Positions 45,278-55,400 of a DNA stretch of 64,000 nucleotides are shown one piece after another. How positions within the stretch are numbered: the stretch's first letter is position 1; each line of letters starts with the position of its first letter. The notes beneath the pieces are model-generated. The model was given only the letters and a program-made list of their open reading frames with translations. It searched no databases and had not been told where the DNA came from. The position numbers and the translations under genes were made by a program. The stretch covers positions 124,001 through 188,000 of the forward strand of contig JADJLN010000010.1 in NCBI GenBank assembly GCA_016710115.1, in the 5' to 3' direction. This DNA comes from Saprospiraceae bacterium (lineage in GTDB: Bacteria; Bacteroidota; Bacteroidia; Chitinophagales; Saprospiraceae).

Positions 45278-47311
45278 ATGGCTTTCAAACTCGAATCCCG
45301 TTTTTCACCCACAGGCGACCAGCCGGAAGCCATCCGTCAACTGGTCGGGGGCATTCAGGCTGGTGAGCCCGGCCAGGTCCTTCTCGGTGTGACTGGCTCC
45401 GGCAAAACGTTTACCGTGGCCAATGTGATTGCCCAGTTGAACCGGCCGACGCTGGTCCTGACACATAACAAGACACTGACGGCTCAACTGTATGGGGAGT
45501 TCCGCGAATTTTTCCCGGATAACGCCGTGGAGTATTTCGTGTCCTACTACGATTACTACCAGCCGGAAGCCTATATGTCGGTTTCCGACACCTTTATCGA
45601 AAAGGATCTCTCCATCAATGCAGAAGTGGACAAGCTGCGCTTGCGCGCTACCTCCTCTCTGCTGTCCGGACGTCGGGATGTCATCATCGTGGCCTCTGTC
45701 TCCTGCATTTATGGTATGGGCAACCCGGAGGACTACAAGGCAGGTATCATCCGGTTGTACAAGGGCCTTGTCATCAGCCGGAATACCTTTCTATACAATC
45801 TGGTAGAAGCTCTTTACAGCCGCACAGAAACAACTCTGGAGCAGGGCACATTCCGGGTGAAAGGCGATACGGTCGACATCAACCTTCCCTATGTCGATTA
45901 CGGGTACCGGATCACGTTTTTCGGGGATGAGATCGAAACCATCGAAACCCTGGAGATCGAATCGGGAAAAAAGATCGAAGCGATCGAACATGCCGCGATT
46001 TTTCCGGCCAACCTCTATGTCGCACCCAAGCAGCGGATTCATTCCATTATCCGGGATATTGAAGATGAACTGAATGCCCAGGAGAAGTACTTTCTCAAGG
46101 AGCGCCGTCTCCTTGAAGCACGCCGGATCAAAGAGCGAGTCAGCTTTGATCTGGAGATGATGCGAGAGCTCGGCTATTGCAGTGGAGTAGAAAACTACAG
46201 CCGGTTTTTTGACGGTCGGGAGCCGGGCACACGGCCGTTTTGTCTGCTGGATTATTTTCCCGAGGATTATCTGATGTTTATCGACGAAAGCCACGTCACA
46301 GTACCTCAGGTGAGAGGCATGTGGGGTGGAGACCGGGCGAGGAAGATCAATCTGGTCAACTATGGTTTCCGACTGGCTTCTGCCCTGGATAACCGGCCAC
46401 TCAGCTTTGAAGAATTCGAAAGCATCATCAATCAGGTGGTGTATGTGAGTGCTACGCCGGGCGACTACGAACTGGAGGCTACAGGTGGCGTGATCGTCGA
46501 GCAGCTGATTCGCCCGACCGGACTGCTGGATCCGCCGATTGATGTCCGTCCAAGTTTCAATCAGATCGATGATCTGTTGGATGAGATCAACGAGCGGGTC
46601 AAACGAAATGAACGTACTCTTGTCACGACCCTCACCAAGCGAATGGCGGAAGAGCTCAGTGCGTACCTGATCAAACTGGATATCCGCTGTCGCTATATCC
46701 ATTCCGAGGTCGACACCATGGAACGTGTGGAGATCCTCCGTGATCTCCGGATCGGCGGGTTTGACGTGCTGGTTGGTGTGAACCTGTTGCGAGAGGGTCT
46801 TGACTTGCCGGAGGTCAGTCTGGTTGCCATTCTGGATGCAGACAAGGAAGGCTTCCTGAGGAATGACCGATCACTGACGCAAACAGCAGGACGGGCTGCC
46901 CGAAATGCAAATGGGCTGGTCATTTTCTATGCGGACAAAATGACCGAGTCGATGGAAAAGACCATTGGTGAGACCAATCGGCGCCGGGCCATCCAGATCG
47001 CGTACAATGAAGAGCATGGGATTACACCGCAAACCATCTTGCGGACCAAAGAAGAGATCCTGGCACAGAAATCCATCCTGGATATTCGGGGTAAAAAACA
47101 CAATGCCTATCTCGAACCGGAAGCGCCCAGTGTCGCAGCTGACCCTATCGTCCAGTATGCCACACGCGACCAGCTTGAAAAGATGATTAAAGAGACCGAA
47201 GACCGGATGAAAGCGGCCGCAAAAGAATATGATTTTATGTCCGCGGCACAGTATCGCGATGAAGCAGCGGCGTTGAAGAAGGAATTGAAATCCCGGTTTC
47301 CGGGAAATTAA
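45278..47311 (+). CDS. uvrB: Excinuclease ABC subunit B
   Basis: The damage-verifying helicase-like subunit of nucleotide excision repair, which binds UvrA and then UvrC. 677 residues, full length and intact. Walker A GVTGSGKT (residues 37-44), beta-hairpin SYYDYYQPEAYMS (88-100), DESH box (about 336), motif V-VI segment GVNLLREGLDLPEVSLVAILDADKEGFLR and QTAGRAARN. A C-terminal UVR motif (LEKMIKETEDRMKAAAKEYDFMSAAQYRDE) covers about 632-665. A 12-copy GTAAAAG repeat begins 9 bp after the stop. Confidence 0.98.
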   Translation: MAFKLESRFSPTGDQPEAIRQLVGGIQAGEPGQVLLGVTGSGKTFTVANVIAQLNRPTLVLTHNKTLTAQLYGEFREFFPDNAVEYFVSYYDYYQPEAYMSVSDTFIEKDLSINAEVDKLRLRATSSLLSGRRDVIIVASVSCIYGMGNPEDYKAGIIRLYKGLVISRNTFLYNLVEALYSRTETTLEQGTFRVKGDTVDINLPYVDYGYRITFFGDEIETIETLEIESGKKIEAIEHAAIFPANLYVAPKQRIHSIIRDIEDELNAQEKYFLKERRLLEARRIKERVSFDLEMMRELGYCSGVENYSRFFDGREPGTRPFCLLDYFPEDYLMFIDESHVTVPQVRGMWGGDRARKINLVNYGFRLASALDNRPLSFEEFESIINQVVYVSATPGDYELEATGGVIVEQLIRPTGLLDPPIDVRPSFNQIDDLLDEINERVKRNERTLVTTLTKRMAEELSAYLIKLDIRCRYIHSEVDTMERVEILRDLRIGGFDVLVGVNLLREGLDLPEVSLVAILDADKEGFLRNDRSLTQTAGRAARNANGLVIFYADKMTESMEKTIGETNRRRAIQIAYNEEHGITPQTILRTKEEILAQKSILDIRGKKHNAYLEPEAPSVAADPIVQYATRDQLEKMIKETEDRMKAAAKEYDFMSAAQYRDEAAALKKELKSRFPGN

Positions 47312-47319
47312 ATGAAGGG

Positions 47320-47403
47320 GTAAAAGGTAAAAGGTAAAAGGTAAAAGGTAAAAGGTAAAAGGTAAAAGGTAAAAGGTAAAAGGTAAAAGGTAAAAGGTAA
47401 AAG
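47320..47403. repeat. GTAAAAG heptanucleotide tandem repeat (12 perfect copies)
   Basis: 84 bp of exact 7-mers between uvrB and the following SDR gene. It is the cleanest of the many heptamer blocks in this window. Confidence 0.95.
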
Positions 47404-47429
47404 GTAATTATTATACGAATCAATAAAAT

Positions 47430-48146
47430 ATGTCCACTTCAGATCAGGTGAAAACGTCGCTCAAGTGCGACAGGATCGCATTAGTGACGGGAGCCAACCG
47501 AGGTATCGGAAAAGAAATTGCCAGACAATTAGCCGAACGGGGGATCATGGTGATCGCCGTCGGGCGTGAACCGGGTGCTATTAAAAAGACTGCTGATGAA
47601 CTGGGGAGCAACGTCGTTCCTCTAGTGGGCGATATCCGTCGGGTGGATCAATGTGCCCTTCTCGCGACGTTGGTAGAACAGCGGTTTGGCCATCTGGATA
47701 TCCTGGTCAATAATGCAGGTATAATCGGCAACATGGCTGCCACGGATTTTGATCTCGATCAACTCCGGGATGTGATGGAGACCAACCTGTTTGGCAGTAT
47801 CCAGATCACTCGGGCACTATGGCCATTGTTGACCCAGAGCCGTGACGCACGCATCATCAATTTGTCGAGTGGCATGGGGAGTCTGGCTGATCAGCAAAGG
47901 GGCAATTATGCCGCATATCGCCTCTCCAAGTGGAGTCTGAACGGGTGGACCATGTTATTGGCCGGGGATGCGCCATCCAATGTCCAGGTACAGGCCATGT
48001 GTCCTGGTTGGGTGCAAACCGATATGGGCGGCCCTGGCGCTGAACGACCCGTAGAGAAAGGGGCTGAAACAGCCGTTTGGCTGGCCACTGAAAAGGAACT
48101 TCCATCTGGAAAATTCTGGCGAGATAAGGCCGTGATCCCCTGGTAA
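47430..48146 (+). CDS. SDR-family NAD(P)-dependent oxidoreductase (carbonyl-reductase-like)
   Basis: 238 residues with a complete short-chain dehydrogenase motif set. TGANRGIGKEIA for the cofactor, NNAGIIG, catalytic Ser in INLSSGMGSL and Tyr-x-x-x-Lys in YAAYRLSKWSL. After it comes CPGWVQTDMGGPGAERPVEKGAETAVWLA, typical of carbonyl-reductase-like members. The ending PSGKFWRDKAVIPW is also usual for that subgroup. The substrate is unknown. Confidence 0.9.
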   Translation: MSTSDQVKTSLKCDRIALVTGANRGIGKEIARQLAERGIMVIAVGREPGAIKKTADELGSNVVPLVGDIRRVDQCALLATLVEQRFGHLDILVNNAGIIGNMAATDFDLDQLRDVMETNLFGSIQITRALWPLLTQSRDARIINLSSGMGSLADQQRGNYAAYRLSKWSLNGWTMLLAGDAPSNVQVQAMCPGWVQTDMGGPGAERPVEKGAETAVWLATEKELPSGKFWRDKAVIPW

Positions 48147-48529
48147 CGATGGAATAAAACCCGGAGAATTGTAGAACTGATGAATCGGAGATCTCTGGCT
48201 GCCGGGGCCTGTTTCCTCCCGGCACAGCGGGCAGGCATTTCTTTGTTCCTGCGTTCCTGGTTCCAAGTTCCTGATTGGTTATTCCTCGAAATAGCGCAGA
48301 TTTCGACCCCGGATTTACCCAACACCCAATACCCAACACCCAAGACCAATTTCATCCCTCATTCCTGATCCCTCGAAATAACCCAATCACGAAATAACGA
48401 ATTACCCAACACCCAATACCCAACGCCCAAGACCTTTCTCATCCCTCGGCCCTCATCCCTCGGCCCTCGGCCCTCATTCGTGATTTCTCAACACTTCTCC
48501 GTATTATTGATATCCAAAATGGCCTAATC
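48147..48529. repeat. Intergenic word repeats (CACCCAATACC, CCTCGGCCCTCAT)
   Basis: No gene is seen. CCCAACACCCAATACCCAACACCC-type words lie at about 48315-48345 and 48403-48435. ATCCCTCGGCCCTC words lie at 48440-48478. A GTTCCTGATTCCTCGAAATAAC-type stretch resembles the one at 30120-30290. Confidence 0.65.
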
Positions 48530-48904
48530 ATGACTCTCCGTATCCTTGGCTGCCTGATCCTGTTGCTGTCTTTCTCCTGTACCAAAAACAGTGATTGTCC
48601 GGAATGCGGGTATTACAGCGGGTTGTCCCAAAAGGTCGATTTCCTGCCAGGGACGACCACAGGGAGTTATTCAACAACCACCAAAACCTATGAAGTGGCT
48701 CGTGCCGGTGATGGATTTCGCACAGATTTCTTCTTTTATGAGCCAGATGAACAAGGCAATTTCAATGAAGAAGTCGATTCTTCAGAATTGGGATCAAAAG
48801 GCTACGAAGCATTGACCGTTCATCTTTTCAATGATACCCTCTATTTCTATCTGGACAAGACACAGGGCCGCTCCGAGGAATTTCTGGGCATTCGGATTAA
48901 ATAA
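48530..48904 (+). CDS. Hypothetical lipoprotein
   Basis: 124 residues with a lipoprotein signal (MTLRILGCLILLLSFSC, Cys17). The short mature region has CPECGYYSG near its start and otherwise beta-type sequence ending FYLDKTQGRSEEFLGIRIK. No family is recognised. It stands alone between two repeat blocks. Confidence 0.7.
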   Translation: MTLRILGCLILLLSFSCTKNSDCPECGYYSGLSQKVDFLPGTTTGSYSTTTKTYEVARAGDGFRTDFFFYEPDEQGNFNEEVDSSELGSKGYEALTVHLFNDTLYFYLDKTQGRSEEFLGIRIK

Positions 48905-49035
48905 TGTGTTCCAGGTCACTCTCATTCCTCCCCGCTACAGCGGGCAAGCATTCCTCATTCCTTTGTTCCTGATTCCTGATTATACAAGTGTTTGAGAACC
49001 TGTTGTTCATGCAATACTCTCAGAAAAAATATTTT

Positions 49036-49098
49036 ACCCATTACCCATTACCCATTACCCATTACCCAATACCCAATACCCAATACCCAATACCCAAT
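49036..49098. repeat. ACCCATT / ACCCAAT heptanucleotide tandem repeat
   Basis: Nine 7-mers in a row: four ACCCATT followed by five ACCCAAT. It shows a unit variant spreading within one array. Confidence 0.9.
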
Positions 49099-49117
49099 AC
49101 CCCTTTCTTACCCGGTT

Positions 49118-49798
49118 TTACCAAACGGTAATGATATATTGATACGGCAACGTTTCCACATCGATCTCGACATGCTCGAAACCGGCCTTGCGCAATTCTG
49201 TTGTCACCTGTTCTTCTGACATTTTCATATCAACCGGAGGACCTACCGGCGCGTCTTCCTTGAAGAAATCAATGACGACAAGACGCCCATCTGATTTCAA
49301 TCCTTTTCTGACCTCCCTGAAATAATCGATCCGGTTTTCAATATGATGATACGTATCGACAATGAGGACCATGTCCACTTCTTTGGATCGAAGGGCAGGG
49401 GAGTCAAACGGCACTTTTCTGGTCTCGATTTGTGAAGAGGCCCACGTATTCTTCTCCTTCACCTTTTGAGCAATATAATCCAGGAATCGCTCATCCACAT
49501 CGGCACAGATAACCCGGGCTCCGGCTTTGGCCATTCGGAAAGAAAAATAACCTGTACCGCTGCCGATATCCATGACCGTTTTCCCCTTCAGATTGCCCAA
49601 TCGGACCATCACAGCATCCGGTTTCTGCCATTCATCGCGGGCCGGATCCTCGAAATGTGCTACCAGTTCCTCAAACGGGCGTTGATTCATGTGATGGTTG
49701 GCATGATTATCCGCGTCGTGGTTGTGGCCATGATGGTCCTGTTGTGCACATGCGAGATTGGTGCTTAGTAACATCATGATGAAAAGCAGGTTTTTCAT
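49118..49798 (-). CDS. Class I SAM-dependent methyltransferase with signal peptide and His-rich segment
   Basis: 226 residues from ATG 49798. The N-terminus MKNLLFIMMLLSTNLACAQQ looks like a signal peptide. It is followed by a His-rich stretch (residues about 21-40, DHHGHNHDADNHANHH), a possible metal-binding segment. The methyltransferase domain covers about 55-200: motif I VMDIGSGTGYFSFRMAKAG, motif II VICADVDERFL, DMVLIVDTYHHIEN and RLVVIDFFKED. Exported SAM-dependent enzymes are puzzling because SAM is cytoplasmic. Its ATG overlaps the stop of the upstream permease gene (ATGA). Confidence 0.85.
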   Translation of the reverse strand: MKNLLFIMMLLSTNLACAQQDHHGHNHDADNHANHHMNQRPFEELVAHFEDPARDEWQKPDAVMVRLGNLKGKTVMDIGSGTGYFSFRMAKAGARVICADVDERFLDYIAQKVKEKNTWASSQIETRKVPFDSPALRSKEVDMVLIVDTYHHIENRIDYFREVRKGLKSDGRLVVIDFFKEDAPVGPPVDMKMSEEQVTTELRKAGFEHVEIDVETLPYQYIITVW

Positions 49799-51084
49799 AT
49801 CCAACGGGTTTTTGACAGGCGATAGGTGATCCATCCGACCGCTAAATTAATCAAGCCGAATAGACTTTCAGTCGGGCGTTCCAGAATCAGGAAACTCAGG
49901 ATCCAGATACTGACGGCAATAAACAGGATGGGCAACCAGGGATGGGTGGGATTACGATAGGGCAGGTCCACTTTTTTCCTGCGCAATAAAAATGTACCCC
50001 CGACAGTAAACAAGGCGAACAATTGCAGGATAAACCCGCAATACAGCAGCACCTCTTCAAATGTGCCTGTCCAGACCAGGAGGATGCTCAGCGCAGATTG
50101 AAACCACACCGCCCGGACTGGGATCCCCTGTCCATTCCTGTACTGGAGAAATCGCCAGAAGCGATGATCCTCCGCCATGACCAGACTGACACGGGGCCCC
50201 ACCCAGACCATTGCACTGATGCTCGATACCAGAAAAAGGGCGATGGCCAGACTGATCCATTGTCCCCCTTCACGGCCAAACAATTGTCGGGCGACGACCT
50301 GACCGACTTCAACCTTGCCCATCAGGGCGGAAAGACCGGCATGGCGCAGAAATACCCATTGGAGCAGGACATAGAGAAACGTCACCACTACCGTTCCCAG
50401 GATGAGCGCTCGTGGCAGGTTCCGCACAGGATCCCGAATCTCATCCACAATGTATGAGGCCGCATTCCAGCCGGAATAGGCATAGGTCACATAGACGAGA
50501 GAGACGGCATAGGCAGGTAAAACGATCTCGCTTCGCCATCCAGGTGACCAATCCAGGGCATTGGGAATGGAGGGCGACAGGAAAAATCCCAACACGATGA
50601 ATCCGAAGATGAGGATTACTTTCAACGCTGTCGTTACCACCTGAAAACGGCTGCTGCGGCGGATATTGACCGAATGGATCAGGGTGACCAGCAGAATAAC
50701 AACGGTCGCTGTCCAGGTGGAAGAAACAGGCAGGCTCTCCGCCAGATAGGCGGACATGGCCATGGCGGCCAGCGCGATCGGTGCGGCAAAGCCAACTGTC
50801 AATGACACCCAACCGGACAGATAGCCCACCAGCGGGTGAACCAATTCGGAGAGGTAGTGATATTCGCCTCCTGACCGTTTGTAATACGCGCCCAGCTCGG
50901 CATAACTGAATGCTCCTGCCAGGGCGATCAGGCCACCGAGTACCCACAACAGGAGAATACTCACTGTATTGCGGGTATCCGCTAACTGAAACCCCAGGCT
51001 GGTAAAAACCCCGGTACCGATCATATTAGCAATAACCAGGGCTGTAGCACTGCGCGCGCCGATTTTCCGAAGATGTTCAGACAT
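49795..51084 (-). CDS. APC-superfamily amino-acid permease
   Basis: 429 residues with about twelve hydrophobic segments. The N-terminal ATALVIANMIGTGVFTSLGFQL is the APC signature with the substrate-binding GTG motif in TM1. GAFSYAELGAYYKRSGGEYHYL in TM3 and YSGWNAASYIVDEIRDPVRNLPRAL in TM6-7 are also typical of amino-acid/polyamine transporters. It probably exchanges or imports amino acids across the inner membrane; the specificity is unknown. It forms an overlapping pair with the downstream methyltransferase gene. Confidence 0.9.
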   Translation of the reverse strand: MSEHLRKIGARSATALVIANMIGTGVFTSLGFQLADTRNTVSILLLWVLGGLIALAGAFSYAELGAYYKRSGGEYHYLSELVHPLVGYLSGWVSLTVGFAAPIALAAMAMSAYLAESLPVSSTWTATVVILLVTLIHSVNIRRSSRFQVVTTALKVILIFGFIVLGFFLSPSIPNALDWSPGWRSEIVLPAYAVSLVYVTYAYSGWNAASYIVDEIRDPVRNLPRALILGTVVVTFLYVLLQWVFLRHAGLSALMGKVEVGQVVARQLFGREGGQWISLAIALFLVSSISAMVWVGPRVSLVMAEDHRFWRFLQYRNGQGIPVRAVWFQSALSILLVWTGTFEEVLLYCGFILQLFALFTVGGTFLLRRKKVDLPYRNPTHPWLPILFIAVSIWILSFLILERPTESLFGLINLAVGWITYRLSKTRWI

Positions 51085-51234
51085 ATATGGACAACGATGT
51101 CAGCCGGCAAATTATCATTTCTGGGGCAGTCCGGTGGTGATTTCCGTCCAGTTGACGAGATTGCATGTCATCTACAGTTGATCTTGAACCACATGGCCCC
51201 CGGGAAAATGGCAAACGACATGTAATTTTATGTG

Positions 51235-51734
51235 ATGATTCTGGAAACCCTGCGCATGCAATTAAGGCCCCTTCAACCCGATGATGCTCTTTTTTCCGGT
51301 TGAATGCCGATCCACTGGTTCTTCAATATACGGGGGATGAACCGTTTCGGGATGAAGCTGCCGCCCGGCAGTATCTGGATGGTTACGATCAGTTCACCCG
51401 GTTCAGAATGGGCCGGATGGCCATGATCCGCAAGGAAGATGAGGCTGGTTGGGCTGGTGTGGGTTGCGCATGGATGCGCAGACGGCTGATATCGACCTTG
51501 GTTTCCAGGATCTTCCGGCAGTATTGGGGGAAGGGATATGCCAGTGAGGCTGCCCAGGCAAGTGCGCAATATGGGTGGTCCATCGGACTCCAAGGTATCA
51601 TCGGACGGGCTGTCCTTGACAATAGCGCGTCCATTCGCGTGCTTGAAAAAGTAGGCATGAAGAAAATCGCCATTATGGATTTTCATGGCTTGCCCGGGGT
51701 GGTGTATGAGGTGTTGCGTCCAGCAGCCCAGTAG
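51235..51734 (+). CDS. GNAT acetyltransferase, RimJ/RimL-like (several one-base indels)
   Basis: About 166 residues when joined. ATG 51235 reads MILETLRMQLRPLQPDDA and meets a stop. One more T in the T6 run at 51290-51295 gives LFFRLNADPLVLQYTGDEPF, joining the frame from 51300. In the middle (51434-51520) the expected sequence GWCGLRMDAQTADIDLGF is read one frame away, with shifts on both sides. The last part FRQYWGKGYASEAAQASAQYG...AVLDNSASIRVLEKVGMKKIA is the acetyl-CoA-binding region typical of ribosomal-protein acetyltransferase relatives. Confidence 0.8.
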
Positions 51735-51907
51735 TGAAGACGGATGGTGATAGATTTAAAACAGAAAGGTGAACGGACTGCCCTTCAGTTTGGCACCATT
51801 CTTTCACCCACCCAGTTGTCACGGAAAGTGACTTTGGGTCGGAAATGGAGGGTATCTTCTCAAGATCCGCCGATGGCCATTTCGTACCCTTCATGTATAT
51901 TCGTCAA

Positions 51908-52237
51908 ATGAAACTGTTCTGTCCACTATTTGCATTGTATCTGCTCGCTTTGTCGTGCGTGCCGTGCAATGATGGTGAACATGAACATCAGGACGATGGA
52001 GACCAAACCTCCATCGAAATGACGGGAGGTGAAGCGGATCACAGTCACTCCGACTGTGCTGATTATTGTAGCCCCTTCTGTCAATGCAGCTGCTGTGGCA
52101 CAGTCACTATCACCCCGGATGTGAATGGACTGCCAACCAGCCTTCCCGCTTCTGTCTATCACTCAGCCGACTTTATCTTTCAGTCGCCCATAACAGTGGC
52201 TCATCATCAAGCCCTGGACCGCCCACCTATATCCTAG
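51908..52237 (+). CDS. DUF6660-like protein upstream of a metal efflux operon
   Basis: 109 residues from ATG 51908; the frame opens at 51845 but the signal-peptide-like MKLFCPLFALYLLALSCVPC favours the later start. The His/Asp-rich segment (DGEHEHQDDGDQ, EADHSHSDCADY) and the Cys cluster CSPFCQCSCCGT are those of the small proteins commonly placed before CusA/CzcA pumps in Bacteroidota. A role in metal binding or sensing is inferred from the residues and position. It lies 170 bp before the pump gene. Confidence 0.8.
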   Translation: MKLFCPLFALYLLALSCVPCNDGEHEHQDDGDQTSIEMTGGEADHSHSDCADYCSPFCQCSCCGTVTITPDVNGLPTSLPASVYHSADFIFQSPITVAHHQALDRPPIS

Positions 52238-52407
52238 CTGAGTTTTTTAGCTGGATCACTATGCTCGCTGGTCAATGACCACCGCCAGCAAGTCTGTACG
52301 TTTTAGTCATCTAGAATTACAGATTACTACAGTGATCCACTCCGTTCCTTCAGATTTCAGGAATTAGTCGAAAGTGATTTCACGTTCGGCAAGCTCAACT
52401 GTCCATT

Positions 52408-55400
52408 ATGTTGAATAGAATTATCTACTTCTCCATCAAGAACAAACCAGTCATTCTGTTGATGACTGCCTTTCTGGTGGTCTGGGGAATCTGGAGCGCC
52501 ACACGTCTTCCTGTGGATGCTGTTCCGGATATCACCAACAACCAGGTTCAGATCCTCACGATCTGTCCGACACTTGCCGCCCAGGAAGTCGAGCAGTTTG
52601 TCACCTACCCCATTGAACAATCTGTTGCCAACCTGCCGGAGCTGGAGGAATTGCGGTCCATCTCCCGCTTCGGGCTGTCAGTAGTCACTCTGGTTTTTGC
52701 AGATGATGTGGATATCTGGTTTGCCCGTCAGATTGTCGGTGAACGGATCCGGGAAGCGGAAGAGCATATTCCAGCAGGCATTGGCAAACCTGAACTGGCA
52801 CCGGTCTCCACTGGTTTGGGGGAGATCTATCAATATGTCATCCACCCGAAGCCAGGAAGTGAGGAGAAGTATTCAGGGATGGATCTGCGAACCATGCAGG
52901 ACTGGATCGTGGCCCGACAGTTGTATGGCACACCGGGTATCGCAGAAGTCAACAGTTTTGGTGGTCATCTCAAACAATACGAAGTAGCCGTCAATCCGGA
53001 TCGCCTCCGTGCTATGGATATCACTATACCGGAAATTTTTCGTGCCCTGGAGAACAACAACGAAAACACGGGAGGAGCCTATATCGACAAAAAACCCAAT
53101 GCCTGGTTTATTCGGGGGATCGGACTGGTTACCTCACTGGATGATATTCGCAATATCACCGTCAAGCTCTCATCCAATGGCATACCCATTCTGATCAATG
53201 ATGTAGCGGAGGTCAGATTCGGAAGTGCAGTCCGGTACGGGGCATTGACTTACAATGGCGAGAAGGAAGCGGTAGGTGGAATGGTCATGATGCTCAAAGG
53301 TGCCAACAGTGCGGATGTGGTTAAACGGGTGAAGGATAAAATGATCACCATCCAGCGATCGCTCCCGGAGGATGTGATCATTGAGCCCTTCCTCGACCGG
53401 ACCAACCTCGTGAGCCGGGCCATTCACACCGTTGAAAAAAACCTGATCGAAGGTGCCCTCATCGTGATTTTTGTCCTGGTGGTTTTCCTGGGCAACCTGA
53501 GGGCTGGGATGATCGTAGCCAGTGCGATCCCGCTTTCCATGCTTTTCGCTCTGGGCATGATGAATGTCTTCGGGGTCAGCGCCAATCTCATGTCATTGGG
53601 TGCCATCGATTTCGGACTGATTGTGGACGGTGCTGTGATCATCGTCGAAGCGACCCTCCATCACCTGGGCTTGCGTCGCCTGGGTCGGCGATTGACGCAG
53701 GATGAAATGGATGAAGAAGTCTTTCAGAGCGCTTCGAAGATCCGTAACAGTGCCGCATTCGGGGAGATCATCATCCTGGTCGTGTATATCCCGATACTCA
53801 CGCTGGTCGGTATCGAAGGGAAGATGTTTACCCCCATGGCTCAGACAGTTGGCTTTGCCATTCTGGGTGCCTTGCTCCTGTCCATCACCTATATCCCAAT
53901 GATGTGTGCGCGGTTTTTACCCAGGCAAATGCCGGAAGGCGAAACCTTTTCAGATCGACTCATGGCATTTTTCCAGCGCAGATATAGCCCCGTCCTTGAC
54001 CTGGCCATCCGGTTCAAACGGGTGACGGTTGGTTTGACCATCGGCCTGTTTCTGTTCAGCGTCTTCCTCTTTACCCGCATAGGAGGCGAGTTTATCCCTC
54101 AACTGGAGGAAGGTGATTATGCCTTTCACTGCATTCTGCCAATGGGTTCTTCCCTGTCTCAGAGTATCGAGACATCCATGCAGGCCCAGCGACTGCTGAA
54201 AGCTTTTCCAGAAGTCAAAATGGTCGTAGGAAAAACGGGGAGCGCCGAGGTGCCGACTGACCCGATGCCACCTGAAGCGTCGGATATGATGATCATTCTC
54301 AAGGACAAATCGGAATGGACCACCACGGATGATTATCAGGAACTGGCTCGCCTGATGCTGGAAAAACTGGAGACTATTCCCGGTATTTTCTTCGAGGCCA
54401 ATCAACCGATTCAAATGCGATTTAACGAATTGATGACCGGTATCCGGCAGGATGTGGCCATCAAAATTTTCGGAGAAAATATCGATACACTGGCTGCCCT
54501 AGCCCCTGATATTTCGGCTGTCCTCCGGACTGTCGATGGGATCAGTCAACCCCAGACAGAACAAACCATTGGACTCCCTCAGATCACTATCCAGTACGAC
54601 CGAAACCGCCTGGCTCATTACGGGATCAGCGTAGAGGATGTCAATCATACTGTGAGTACTGCTTTTGCCGGTGAAAAGGCCGGTGTGGTTTTCGAAAATG
54701 AACGCCGGTTTGATCTGGTTGTTCGACTGGACAGTACCCATCGGGCATCCTTTGATGATGTCGGCGATCTGTATGTCCCCACACCCTCAGGAAATCAGAT
54801 CCCGCTGGATCAGGTAGCTGAGGTGAGTTTTCAGCAGGGTCCGGCGCAGATCAGTCGGGATGACGGTAAACGCCGGCTCGTGATCGGTTTCAATCTGGTG
54901 GGACGTGACGTCCATTCTGTTGTTCGGGAGATCCGGAAAAAACTGGAGGATCAATTGGTTCTACCGGCAGGATATTATTACACCTTCGGAGGGACGTTCG
55001 AAAATCTGCAAAAGGCCAATGACCGCTTGCGCATTGCAGTTCCTGTTGCATTGGCCCTCATCTTTCTCCTTCTATATTTCACATTTCATTCTATCAAATT
55101 GGCCACATTGATCTTTACAGCAATTCCGATGAGTGCAATAGGTGGTGTGTTTGCCCTCCTTGTGCGGGGCATGCCGTTTTCCATTTCGGCAGGAGTCGGT
55201 TTCATTGCGCTCTTTGGAGTCGCTGTATTGAATGGCATTGTCCTGATCGCCACATTCAACCAGTTGAAGCATGATGGAATGACCAATACACTGGAGCGGG
55301 TGATCGAGGGAACGCGGATACGACTCCGACCTGTTTTAATGACCGCCATGGTGGCCTCCTTCGGGTTTCTGCCCATGGCGCTGTCGACCGGTGCAGGCGC

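Noticed and set aside
45791..46702. 303-codon minus-strand open frame
   Set aside because: Antisense shadow of uvrB.
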